Origin: Candidatus Aenigmatarchaeota archaeon
GTDB taxonomy: Archaea; Aenigmatarchaeota; Aenigmatarchaeia; QMZP01; JAUXAV01
Direction of reading: 5' to 3'
Length of the DNA stretch: 8,527 nucleotides
Assembly: GCA_030619735.1 (NCBI GenBank)
Contig: JAUXAV010000041.1
Location: 1 to 8,527, forward strand
Below are positions 1 to 6,957 of the stretch, piece by piece (within the stretch, counting starts at the first letter, position 1; every line of letters starts with the position of its first letter). The notes under the pieces are model-generated. The model searched no databases, was not told the DNA's origin, and saw only the letters and a list, made by a program, of their open reading frames with translations. The position numbers were made by a program, and so were the translations under genes.

Positions 1-1055
1 AGGAATCTGGTGATTTTTTCTATGGCTATCTGCTTGAGCTCGCCGGTCAGGAGCTTTCCTGATTTGTAGTCATCCCTGATTTTCCGGATTTTCCTGTCAT
101 CCGGCTCAAACATGAACTGGAGCATCTGGAAGGCCACATCCACGTCAGGGTTTCCTCCCTTCTTCCTGTGCTCTGCCACTGAAGGCTGGCCCCCGGAGAA
201 GGCATACTTATTGATTTTCTCCTTTACTGTTTTCGGATTGTCCGTCAAGGCTATGTAGGAATAGGGGTCAGAGGAGCTCATCTTGCCTCCCTTAAGACCC
301 GGCATGAACTCATGGTAAAGGGAGCATGGGGGTATCAGGTCCAGCTCCTTGTTGCCCTTCAGCCTGGATACGATGTCCCGGGTGAGCTTGATATGCGGGT
401 CCTGGTCCGCCCCTACAGGAACGACTACAGGGCATTTGCCCTCAAATTCAGGGAGCTGGGGATGGAGGATGTCAGCGACCTGGGTGAAGACTGACATTAT
501 TTTGCCAGGGGTCAGCTCCCCGTATATGGCCTTCATCTCGCTGAAGGTCGTTCTTTTGGAGACCATTCCTATAAGCCGGTAGTAGGCATTGGATTTGTCA
601 GGATTCTGGGACCTCTGGCTCTGGAAGTAGAAGTCGCAGTTCCTGGATTTGAGGCCTAGGGCTATGTAGTTTATCAGGTATTCCTCTATGGCGGTTTTTC
701 TCAGCTCCTCCAGGCTTCCCCCTCTCATATTATATGCTTCTATGTCCGCAACAAGGAGATAGGTTTTTGCTCCTTTCTCTTGGAGATAGATTATCTCATC
801 CGCAACCATCTTGTGGCCTATATGGAATTTTCCAGAGGGCATGAGGCCGGTGAGCATAACGAACTTCCTTTTCTTTTTCATGGCGTCCAGGATTCTCCCG
901 AAGTCCCTGTGCCCGAATATTATCCCCCTCCTCATGCAGAGGGAGGGGTTGGGGATTCTTCTGGCTAAGGGTTTGAAGTCCTGAATCCCGAACTCCCTCA
1001 AAAGCTTCGCGTAATCCCTTATTGCCTGGTCTTTCCAGGGGTCTATTGTTTTCAT
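1..1055 (-). CDS. trpS: Tryptophanyl-tRNA synthetase, archaeal/eukaryotic type (C-terminus cut by window edge)
   Basis: Charges tRNA-Trp with tryptophan in the cytoplasm (class Ic synthetase). The reading frame, read from the reverse complement, is open for 351 codons from the ATG at 1055 to the window edge. The class I signature is PSGKFHIGH, with HIGH at residues 78-81. The second ATP-binding loop is GKMSSSDP, with KMSSS at 258-262. The archaeal/eukaryotic TrpRS hallmark AxDQDP is at 216-220, followed by the K-L-x-RD helix. The N-terminal IDPW and the FGHRD segment near residue 48 are also typical of the archaeal group. Archaeal members are usually about 370-430 residues, so only the extreme C-terminus should be missing. 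Divergent from the JAMM gene across a 119-nt gap. A TATA-like box about 28 nt upstream of the ATG and no clear Shine-Dalgarno suggest a leaderless mRNA. The identification is firm; TyrRS is excluded by the DQDP motif. Confidence 0.96.
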   Translation of the reverse strand, partial: MKTIDPWKDQAIRDYAKLLREFGIQDFKPLARRIPNPSLCMRRGIIFGHRDFGRILDAMKKKRKFVMLTGLMPSGKFHIGHKMVADEIIYLQEKGAKTYLLVADIEAYNMRGGSLEELRKTAIEEYLINYIALGLKSRNCDFYFQSQRSQNPDKSNAYYRLIGMVSKRTTFSEMKAIYGELTPGKIMSVFTQVADILHPQLPEFEGKCPVVVPVGADQDPHIKLTRDIVSRLKGNKELDLIPPCSLYHEFMPGLKGGKMSSSDPYSYIALTDNPKTVKEKINKYAFSGGQPSVAEHRKKGGNPDVDVAFQMLQFMFEPDDRKIRKIRDDYKSGKLLTGELKQIAIEKITRF

Positions 1056-1078
1056 TGGTTTATTATTAGAATCAGAGC

Positions 1079-1088
1079 TAAATAAATT
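1079..1088 (-). promoter_or_regulatory. Probable TATA box for trpS
   Basis: On the minus strand this reads AATTTATTTA. Its centre is about 28 nt upstream of the trpS ATG (1055), which places transcription start at or next to the start codon. Position and base content only; no BRE element was confirmed. Confidence 0.5.
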
Positions 1089-1137
1089 GCCGGGTTTCTC
1101 TAATCCTTTCCTGCCCATTGGTACGGCATCACAACCA

Positions 1138-1152
1138 TTTAAAGGATATAAT
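1138..1152 (+). promoter_or_regulatory. Probable TATA box for the JAMM gene
   Basis: The sequence TTTAAAGGATATAAT lies upstream of the ATG at 1175. The GATATAAT part (1145-1152) is centred about 26 nt before the ATG, the spacing expected for a leaderless archaeal transcript. A second AT-rich block (TTTAAATATA, 1161-1170) is too close to the start codon to serve as its TATA box. Confidence 0.5.
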
Positions 1153-1174
1153 CAGGGGGGTTTAAATATATGTT

Positions 1175-1777
1175 ATGAAGCAGGAAAGGGTCTTTATAGA
1201 GAGGGACTGCCTGGAGGTTATCCTGGCATCTGCCATTGAGGTGTTTCCCAGGGAGACCAATGGTCTTTTGATGGGGGGCAGGCTTGTGAAGAAGGTCAGG
1301 GGCAGGAGCATCAGGATTTTTACCCTGAGGATGTCATATCCTGTGCAGACAGCAGAGAGGAAGCCGAGCTATGTGGAGCACGGCAATATTGCCGCAGTGG
1401 AAAGGCTTCTGGAAAGCCTCTGCGCAATGGGGAAGAACATAGCAGGGGGCTACCATTCGCATCCGGAGCCCAAGGCGCATACCAGGCTTACCAAGAGCGA
1501 TATGGATTTCATAGGGGACGAGATGAAGAGATACAGGGAATGCAGGGGGTTCAGGGGCTGGAGGAAATGGATTGAGCTTGTTATCTCTGTAAAGAAAAGG
1601 GACTATAAGAAACGGGTGAAACCCAGGGAATCCCTTTCCCTGGAGGGGGGAAGGATAATAGCCTTCCTGAAGAGCAGGGGCTATACAGGGTATGAGCTGA
1701 AGATAGAGGGCTATGCTGTGGAGAGGGTCAGGGGTATTCTGAAGAAAAGCAGGGTGGGGCTTGTCTTTGAGAAATAG
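1175..1777 (+). CDS. JAMM/MPN+ domain zinc metalloprotease (Mov34/MPN/PAD-1 family)
   Basis: Likely a zinc-dependent isopeptidase. Archaeal relatives include desampylases that remove ubiquitin-like SAMP modifiers, but the substrate here is unknown and no modifier or E1 gene is in view. The 200-residue protein carries the JAMM metal site. The proposed catalytic Glu is E27 in the PRETNGLLMG segment. The zinc histidines are H94 and H96 in GGYHSHP. The distal ligand is best placed at D109 in LTKSD. Two features are unusual: the Ser that normally precedes the Asp is Thr106, and nine rather than seven residues separate H96 from that position. An alternative pairing is S108/D111. The roughly 90 residues after the metal site are basic and carry no recognised domain. 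No Shine-Dalgarno is seen, and an out-of-frame ATG at 1170 hits a stop almost at once, so 1175 is preferred. The stop codon abuts that of the convergent TyrRS gene. Confidence 0.88.
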   Translation: MKQERVFIERDCLEVILASAIEVFPRETNGLLMGGRLVKKVRGRSIRIFTLRMSYPVQTAERKPSYVEHGNIAAVERLLESLCAMGKNIAGGYHSHPEPKAHTRLTKSDMDFIGDEMKRYRECRGFRGWRKWIELVISVKKRDYKKRVKPRESLSLEGGRIIAFLKSRGYTGYELKIEGYAVERVRGILKKSRVGLVFEK

Positions 1778-2854
1778 CTATCTGGTAATTTCCAGCTTCC
1801 TCACGGATTCGTAAAGTTTTTTCAGCTTGGCACTTTTTTTGAAGTGGCTGTGCACGGGCTTAACCATCCTGTCCAGATAGGCTGCAACCCCGTTCTTTAG
1901 GTCGGCCGGATGGAGCTCACCGCTTCTGAAAAGGTTTTCCAGCTCTTCATAGCTTGTGAAGGTAATCTCGCCGCCGAACTTCGCATGCCTGTCTATGGTC
2001 ATTTCCCTGAACTTCTCAAAAATCATGTATTTGCAGTATTCAAGAATAGGGTTCATATCAGTCTGCTTTGCCGGGCAGTATGCCTTGTTTATCTTTCTTT
2101 TAATCTCCTCAGTGGAATCATCCATGAATATGGCGGAATCAGGCTTTGATTTTGACATCTTCAGGTCAAGGAGCATATCTGCAGGGTCCTTTGAGGCTGT
2201 TGTGGGTTTGGAAAGCCCGAGAATCATGTGGTGGGAAACAACAACAGGCTTCCAGAATCCTATCTTTGGCCCTATCTCCCTGGCGAGCACATTGACCTTC
2301 CTTTGGTCCATTCCCAGCTGTGTGATGTCGCATTTCAGATGGAATATGTCGGCGGCCTGCATGCAGGGATATATTATCTGGGCAGCGCTGAGCCCTTCAT
2401 CGGATTTCCTTCCCATTATCTGGGAGCATCTTGTTATTCTTTTGACTGTTGCGTTCCTTGCTATGTCAATTGTGGTCTTCCAGTGACCCTCTTTACGCAC
2501 TAAATCCTTGGACCATATGAAGTCAATTTTTTCCGTCTTCATTCCGCAGGCCTTCCAGATCTCCAGGTAGTATTCCCCGACCATCTTTATCTTTTCCAAA
2601 TCCCCGCCCATCTTATTGTTCATGAATGCGAACCATTCAGCAACAAGGACCTTGAATCTTACTCCAGCTTTCAGCATCTTGTTTATGTTTATTGTCCTGA
2701 AGATTCCTTGCGCAACGTGCATTTTACCCGATGGCTCAAACCCGTCATAAGCAACTGGATGGGTCTTTGTCTGTAAAAGCTCCCTGAGCTCCTGCTCTGT
2801 TATTATCTCCTCCCCAACCTGCCTTATCAAGTCAAGCCTCTTTTCCAGGTCCAT
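1778..2854 (-). CDS. tyrS: Tyrosyl-tRNA synthetase, archaeal/eukaryotic type
   Basis: Charges tRNA-Tyr (class Ic). The 358-residue protein is complete. The HIGH-equivalent is HVAQ at 46-49 within FEPSGKMHVAQG, and KMSKS is at 232-236. Tyrosine-binding residues known from the Methanocaldococcus enzyme have clear counterparts: Y36 (DGFEPSG), Y162, Q166 and D169 in YPCMQAAD, and Q184 in GMDQRK. The HVAQG form and the RCSQIMGR...LSAAQIIYPCMQ block resemble plant and yeast cytosolic TyrRS more than the short Methanocaldococcus type, and the protein is about 50 residues longer than that enzyme (306). The ATG at 2854 is preceded by AT-rich promoter sequence. The gene is convergent with the JAMM gene with no intervening base and divergent from the deoxyhypusine synthase operon. 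TrpS, a member of the same synthetase subclass, lies one gene away. Confidence 0.96.
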   Translation of the reverse strand: MDLEKRLDLIRQVGEEIITEQELRELLQTKTHPVAYDGFEPSGKMHVAQGIFRTININKMLKAGVRFKVLVAEWFAFMNNKMGGDLEKIKMVGEYYLEIWKACGMKTEKIDFIWSKDLVRKEGHWKTTIDIARNATVKRITRCSQIMGRKSDEGLSAAQIIYPCMQAADIFHLKCDITQLGMDQRKVNVLAREIGPKIGFWKPVVVSHHMILGLSKPTTASKDPADMLLDLKMSKSKPDSAIFMDDSTEEIKRKINKAYCPAKQTDMNPILEYCKYMIFEKFREMTIDRHAKFGGEITFTSYEELENLFRSGELHPADLKNGVAAYLDRMVKPVHSHFKKSAKLKKLYESVRKLEITR

Positions 2855-2870
2855 GATTTTATTTAGGTTT

Positions 2871-2901
2871 CCCTGATTTAATAACCTTTTTAAATTCAGG
2901 G
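2871..2901. repeat. Imperfect inverted repeat spanning the tyrS promoter
   Basis: The left arm CCCTGATTTAA (2871-2881) mirrors the right arm TTAAATTCAGGG (2890-2901). The outer six bases CCCTGA/TCAGGG match exactly and the inner TTAA/TTAA also match, with a one-base offset between them. It flanks the tyrS TATA region, where a regulator could block the promoter. An operator role is inference; AT-rich promoters can produce such symmetry by chance. Confidence 0.4.
2876..2894 (-). promoter_or_regulatory. Probable promoter of tyrS
   Basis: On the minus strand this reads TTTAAAAAGG then TTATTAAAT. The second block (2876-2884) is centred 26 nt upstream of the tyrS ATG, and the first about 36 nt upstream, so the transcript would be leaderless or have a very short leader. 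The block lies between the arms of an inverted repeat, annotated separately. Confidence 0.45.
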
Positions 2902-2940
2902 GGCAATTATGATTATGGCCAGGACAACTCCATAACTGCT

Positions 2941-2950
2941 AATTTTAATT
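2941..2950 (+). promoter_or_regulatory. Probable TATA box for the DHS-aCPSF2-RtcA operon
   Basis: AATTTTAATT, centred about 35 nt upstream of the ATG at 2981, would give a leader of about 9 nt. A GAGG (2972-2975) sits 5 nt before that ATG. The box is too close to the in-frame ATG at 2960 to serve it, which is one reason for choosing 2981 as the start. Confidence 0.4.
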
Positions 2951-2980
2951 GGTTAGGCCATGTGCTGTTCTGAGGCTTCT

Positions 2981-3934
2981 ATGGACCCCCTTAAAGGCTC
3001 AAGGAATGAGAAAAGGATGGATGTCTGGGCAGGCATGGGTGTAAAGGATTTGCTTAAACAGTTAGGGGGAGCGGGGTATGCAGGCAAGAGGATGGCGGAG
3101 GCCCTGGAGATTTACAAGAGTATGCTAGATGATAAGAAGTGCATAAAATTCGTGGCAGGGGCCGGGGTCCTGGTGGCAGGGGGGATGAAGGGGGTCTTGG
3201 TCAGGCTTATCAATTCCGGGGCAGTGGATGCCCTGGTCCTGACAGGGGCCATATGCACGCATGATTTAATCGAGGCGTTTGGGGTGAAGCACTACCAGGG
3301 GACCAGCTTTGTTGATGATGTGGAATTAAACAAGGAGCATATATTCAGGATGTATGATGTGTTCCTGAAGAGGGAGGGATTCTCCCTTATGGAGGAGGAA
3401 GTCCAGAATAATCTGTTTCCTAAAATGCCCCAGAAGGAGATGAGCCCCAGGGAGTTCCTGAAGGAGCTGGGGAAGGTTGTAGGGGACAAGGGCTCCATAC
3501 TGAGGGCCTGTGCTGATAAGGGGGTGGATATATACTGCCCCTCCTTAACTGACTCCATGCTGGGGTTCCAGGCCTGGATGTACGGGCAGGACCATCCCCT
3601 GAAGGTGAATCCTCAATTGGATATAAAAGACTTCCAGGACCTGGTCTGGGAGGAGGGCAGGACATACGGCATGCTTATTCTGGGGGGCGGGGTTCCCAAG
3701 CATTTCATACCCGGGATGATGCAGGCATCCGGGAATTCCTTAAAGTATGTTATTCAGATAACCATGGACAGGCCCGAGCACGGGGGTGTTTCAGGCATGC
3801 AGATAAGGGAGGCCAAGTCCTGGGGCAAGGTCTCGCCTGAAGGCCTGGTCTGTGATATGAGGTGCGATTATACCCTGGCATTCCCCATCCTGGTTGCAGG
3901 GATTCTGGACTACTTAAAGGAAAAGGGACAATAA
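2981..3934 (+). CDS. Deoxyhypusine synthase family protein
   Basis: Family members transfer the aminobutyl group of spermidine, using NAD, to a lysine of aIF5A (deoxyhypusine synthase) or to another acceptor (DHS-like, for example homospermidine-forming enzymes). With the start at 2981 the protein has 317 residues. The catalytic lysine is K283 in EAKSWGK, preceded by GGVSG. Other family blocks are the TGAICTHDL segment with conserved His-Asp, VDDVEL, LGGGVPKHF, and the C-terminal FPILVAGILDY. The longer in-frame start at 2960 adds seven unconserved residues (MCCSEAS) and lacks a suitable TATA box or ribosome site, whereas 2981 has GAGG 5 nt upstream. Some blocks (LTGAICTHDLIEAFGVKHYQG, IQITMDRPEHGG) recall bacterial DHS-like proteins, so the subgroup is open. 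First gene of an operon: the next ATG is 6 nt after this stop. In an archaeon aIF5A modification is the simplest role. Confidence 0.88.
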   Translation: MDPLKGSRNEKRMDVWAGMGVKDLLKQLGGAGYAGKRMAEALEIYKSMLDDKKCIKFVAGAGVLVAGGMKGVLVRLINSGAVDALVLTGAICTHDLIEAFGVKHYQGTSFVDDVELNKEHIFRMYDVFLKREGFSLMEEEVQNNLFPKMPQKEMSPREFLKELGKVVGDKGSILRACADKGVDIYCPSLTDSMLGFQAWMYGQDHPLKVNPQLDIKDFQDLVWEEGRTYGMLILGGGVPKHFIPGMMQASGNSLKYVIQITMDRPEHGGVSGMQIREAKSWGKVSPEGLVCDMRCDYTLAFPILVAGILDYLKEKGQ

Positions 3935-3940
3935 TAGCTT

Positions 3941-5185
3941 ATGGAAATAAAGATACTTGGCTCCGGCCGGGAGGTTGGGAGGTCCGGAATCCTGGTTAAT
4001 ACGGGCTCTGAGAAGTTCCTCCTAGACTTCGGGATAGAGGTCCAGCACGGGCAGAAGCCCTCAAACCCGCCAATGGATTTGAAGGGGGTGTTCCTGACGC
4101 ATGCGCATCTGGACCATTCCGGGTGCATACCCTTTCTGTATAAAAAGGGGTATAAAGGGCCCACATATATGACCAGGGCCAGCCTTGACCTCTGTGATAT
4201 GCTTCTTAGAGACAGCATAAAGGTCCAGAAGAAGAAGGGTCAGAAGCCCTATTTCTCCCAGGAGGACTTAAAGAGGATGGAGCAGAAGACCATAACCCTT
4301 CCCTACAAGAAGCCTGTAAAGTTTAAGAGCTGCTCCATACAGCTGAGGGATGCAGGGCATATCCCTGGGGCAGGGCAAATCCTGATGGAATCCCAGGGGA
4401 AGAGGATTCTCTACACAGGGGATATAAAGTTCCTGGGGACAGGCCTCACAAATCCGGCTGACACGGATTATAAGGATATAGATGTGCTGATATGCGAGGC
4501 AACTTATTCCTACAAGGACCATCCGGACAGGAAGGAATTATTTGACAGCCTGAAGGAGCATATACAGTATGTTTTGTACAATAACGGGACCATTCTCCTG
4601 CCGAGCTTTGCAGTGGGCAGGACCCAGGAGATGATACAGGAATTATCCTATCTGGGCTTTCCTATCACAATGGACGGGATGGGTATAGAGGCCACCAAGA
4701 GAATGCTCTCAAACCCTGGCTTTTTAAGGGATGCCAGGAAGCTGAAGAAGGCGTTTGAAAAGGCCAGGAAAATCAGGAGGGGGAAGAACAGGGACTCTGT
4801 AACAGACAAGCCTGGTGTGATTGTCTGCACCGCAGGCATGCTGCAGGCAGGGCCCGTGGTAACCTATATAAAGAATCTGCATATGAGGGAGGACTGCTCC
4901 CTGGTCTTTTCAGGCTATCAGGTAAAGGACTCCCCTGGGAAGATGCTCCTAGAGACCGGGAAATACATAAACGAGGGGATTAATGTGAAGCCCAGGATGA
5001 AGATGACATTCATGGATTTCTCAGCGCATTGCGGAAGGAGCCAGCTGCTGGACTTCTTCAGGAAGGTCAGGCCCAAAAAGATAATCCTGGTCCATACGGA
5101 CCATGGGCCGGAGTTCGGGAAGGAGCTCAGGGGAATGGGGTTCAATGTGGAGGTCCCCAGGAATGGAGACTCCCTGAGGGTGTGA
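3941..5185 (+). CDS. Beta-CASP metallo-beta-lactamase-fold ribonuclease, aCPSF2 type
   Basis: Zinc-dependent RNase related to CPSF73, expected to act in RNA 3'-end processing or decay. The protein is 414 residues. Metal-site motifs are in order: D29; HAHLDH with H54, H56, D58 and H59; H140 in DAGHIPGAG; D161 in YTGDIKF. The beta-CASP part has motif A E186 (CEATY), the SFAVGRTQE segment and motif C H363 in DFSAHCG, followed by ILVHTDHGPEF (H385). It lacks the N-terminal KH domains of aCPSF1 (about 640 residues), so aCPSF2 fits by length and layout; aRNase J is longer and has a different motif C context. The residue that aligns by eye with CPSF73 motif B His396 is Met (GYQVKDSPGKM), but I am unsure how fixed that site is in archaeal members. 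Sits 6 nt after the DHS-family gene and overlaps or abuts rtcA, so co-transcription is very likely. Confidence 0.93.
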   Translation: MEIKILGSGREVGRSGILVNTGSEKFLLDFGIEVQHGQKPSNPPMDLKGVFLTHAHLDHSGCIPFLYKKGYKGPTYMTRASLDLCDMLLRDSIKVQKKKGQKPYFSQEDLKRMEQKTITLPYKKPVKFKSCSIQLRDAGHIPGAGQILMESQGKRILYTGDIKFLGTGLTNPADTDYKDIDVLICEATYSYKDHPDRKELFDSLKEHIQYVLYNNGTILLPSFAVGRTQEMIQELSYLGFPITMDGMGIEATKRMLSNPGFLRDARKLKKAFEKARKIRRGKNRDSVTDKPGVIVCTAGMLQAGPVVTYIKNLHMREDCSLVFSGYQVKDSPGKMLLETGKYINEGINVKPRMKMTFMDFSAHCGRSQLLDFFRKVRPKKIILVHTDHGPEFGKELRGMGFNVEVPRNGDSLRV

Positions 5186-5190
5186 TTTCT

Positions 5191-6222
5191 GTGCTGGAGA
5201 TTGACGGCTCCCACGGTAGTGGCGGCGGGCAGGTACTGAGAACTTCAATAGGCCTTTCCGCCCTTCTGAACAAGGCCGTCAGGGTCTATAATATAAGAGC
5301 CGGCAGGTGCAACCCGGGTTTGAGGCAGCAGCATCTCCAGGGCATAAAGGCTGTATCGGATTTCTGCTCAGGCGAATTGAAAGGAGCTGAGTTGGGCTCA
5401 AAGGAGATAGAATTCCGGCCCGGCAAGGGTTATAAAAAAGAAATGAATGTAAAGATACCCACTGCGGGTTCTATAGGGCTTCTGCTCCAGACGATTCTGA
5501 CAGCTACCCTAAAGAGCGGGACTGATATAAAAATAGAGGGCGGTGCTACATTTGGGAAATGGGCGCCTCCCATAACCTATTTTGAAAAGGTCCTTCTGCC
5601 TGTCCTGGAGATGATGGGATACAGGGTTGAGATTAAAATCCTGAAGCATGGCTTCTATCCTGCTGGCGGGGCAAGGGTGGAGGTAGGGGTCAATCCTGCA
5701 AAGGAGCTCAAGCCCCTTAATCTGGTGGAGCAGGGCGACCTGAAGGAAATACACTGTTTATCCATAGCAAGCAAATACCTGGCAAAGGCCAGGGTAGCTG
5801 AGAGGCAAACAGAAGCGGCAAGAAATATGCTCAGGAAATATAATCTTTTTGCAAAAACGGAATACGTTGACTCGGAATGCCCAGGCTCTGCCCTGGTGCT
5901 CTGGGCCAGGAGCTCCACCGGCTGCATACTGGGCTCGGACTCCCTGGGTGAGAGGGGGAAGCCTGCTGAAACAGTAGGGAAGGAGGCTGCAGAGGGTCTG
6001 GTGAAAACCCTGAATTCCGGTTCTGCAGTGGATGAATACCTCTCTGACCAGATTCTTCCTTTTTTAGCAATGGCATCAGGAAAATCAGAGATTCTGGCTC
6101 CCAAGCTAACCAGGCATGCAGAGACCAATATATGGGTGATAAGGAAGTTCCTGGACGCGGAGTTCTCCGTAAAGGGGGAGAAGGGCCTGGTAAGGATTGC
6201 CTGCCAGGGCCAGGGGCTATAA
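5191..6222 (+). CDS. rtcA: RNA 3'-terminal phosphate cyclase
   Basis: Converts an RNA 3'-phosphate to a 2',3'-cyclic phosphate using ATP, through a covalent His-AMP intermediate. With the GTG start at 5191 the protein has 343 residues, the normal family length. It begins VLEIDGSHGSGGGQVLRTS, the standard N-terminal signature, followed by the RAGRCNPGLRQQH segment, GSIGLLLQ, and FYPAGGARVEV. The nucleophilic histidine is H309 in LTRHAETNIWVI, the same number as the catalytic His of the E. coli enzyme. The start is supported by GAGGGTG at 5176-5182. A GTG at 5182, overlapping the previous stop as GTGA, would add three residues and cannot be excluded. The frame stays open back to an ATG at 5029, but that stretch lies inside the RNase gene and shows no RtcA homology. 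Last gene of the operon. Its stop overlaps the end of the opposing membrane-protein gene by 6 nt. Confidence 0.95.
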   Translation: MLEIDGSHGSGGGQVLRTSIGLSALLNKAVRVYNIRAGRCNPGLRQQHLQGIKAVSDFCSGELKGAELGSKEIEFRPGKGYKKEMNVKIPTAGSIGLLLQTILTATLKSGTDIKIEGGATFGKWAPPITYFEKVLLPVLEMMGYRVEIKILKHGFYPAGGARVEVGVNPAKELKPLNLVEQGDLKEIHCLSIASKYLAKARVAERQTEAARNMLRKYNLFAKTEYVDSECPGSALVLWARSSTGCILGSDSLGERGKPAETVGKEAAEGLVKTLNSGSAVDEYLSDQILPFLAMASGKSEILAPKLTRHAETNIWVIRKFLDAEFSVKGEKGLVRIACQGQGL

Positions 6223-6957
6223 GATAAAAATATAGAGCAGGGCAAGCAGGACTGGCTGGTGCAGGAGATAGATAATCAGGGAGTGCCTGCCCAGATATGA
6301 GAGAAACTTTATGGGAATTAATCTGGAAATGTCCCTTATCCCAAATCTTCTTTTGTAATTTGGATAAAGAAGGTTTCCGAAAAAGATTCCTAAAAGTACC
6401 ACTCCGAACCAGGGCAGGAGGGGCAGGTAGTCAAAGGTATAGAATGCCAGGGGCCTGAAGCCGAGCCAGAGGAGCCAGGGGAAATCAAATGTCAGTGTCT
6501 GGAGAAAAATCCCTGCAATTATTAAAATAATCCCCAGCAGGAGGTTTAGGGCCCGGAATCTCAGGAAGGGGTATGCCAGGATAATGGAGATGCCTATCAG
6601 ATGGAGGATGCCAAACAGTATGGCTCCCTGGGGGAGCACTGCCCAGGTTATCAGGGTTATTATCAGGCCATAGCAGAAAATCTTCAGTCCCCTCTTCAGG
6701 TATTTGGGAAAGCCTGCATTCCCCCTTTTCAGGGCCCTGGACCAGCTCAGGGTGAGGGAGAGCCCCACCAGGAAGAGGAATGTCAGGGCTGCGGCCCTGC
6801 CCAAGGCAAACCAGAAGCCGGAGTATAGGTTGAATCCGGCAGAGGCAAAGTAGTTCATGTCAAAAAGCAGATGGAAGATAATCATTAATATTATGGCAAT
6901 GCCCCTGAGGAAATCTATCTCCCAGAACCTTTTTCCTAGCGTTTTTTCCTCTCCCAT
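6217..6957 (-). CDS. Multi-pass membrane protein, HGSNAT/DUF1624 (acyltransferase-like) family
   Basis: Predicted integral membrane protein of 246 residues, about seven hydrophobic segments (roughly residues 14-32, 46-70, 90-110, 112-131, 134-155, 177-200 and 220-245). The N-terminal motif FWEIDFLRGIAIILMIIFH has D15, R18, G19 and H29, as in heparan-alpha-glucosaminide N-acetyltransferase catalytic-domain (DUF1624) proteins. The C-terminal GRHSLIIYLLHQP block fits the same group. Relatives transfer acetyl or other acyl groups across or at the membrane; the substrate here is unknown. The open frame extends upstream to 7152, but that part overlaps the whole MJ1316-family gene in another frame and has no membrane or family features, so the ATG at 6957 is chosen. 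It starts 22 nt inside the end of the MJ1316-family gene, implying translational coupling. It ends 6 nt inside the convergent rtcA gene. Confidence 0.83.
   Translation of the reverse strand: MGEEKTLGKRFWEIDFLRGIAIILMIIFHLLFDMNYFASAGFNLYSGFWFALGRAAALTFLFLVGLSLTLSWSRALKRGNAGFPKYLKRGLKIFCYGLIITLITWAVLPQGAILFGILHLIGISIILAYPFLRFRALNLLLGIILIIAGIFLQTLTFDFPWLLWLGFRPLAFYTFDYLPLLPWFGVVLLGIFFGNLLYPNYKRRFGIRDISRLIPIKFLSYLGRHSLIIYLLHQPVLLALLYIFIL

Noticed and set aside
312..968. Plus-strand open frames opposite trpS
   Set aside because: They are antisense shadows of a firmly identified TrpRS gene, with no recognisable protein features.
1161..1170. TTTAAATATA just before the JAMM ATG as its TATA box
   Set aside because: Centred only about 10 nt from the ATG, so transcription would start inside the gene; the upstream GATATAAT fits better.
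1175..1777. JAMM protein as part of a bacterial-style antiphage ubiquitin-like (CBASS/Bil type) system
   Set aside because: No E1, E2, ubiquitin-like or nucleotidyltransferase gene lies nearby; the neighbours are housekeeping synthetases.
2960..2980. Longer start of the DHS-family gene at ATG 2960
   Set aside because: The seven extra residues look unconserved, the TATA-like box is only about 14 nt upstream, and the ATG at 2981 has GAGG at proper spacing. Not fully excluded.
5029..5190. Upstream extension of the rtcA reading frame to an ATG at 5029
   Set aside because: It lies wholly within the end of the beta-CASP RNase gene, whose motif C and C-terminus are clearly coding, and has no RtcA similarity. 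The RtcA signature begins at 5191.
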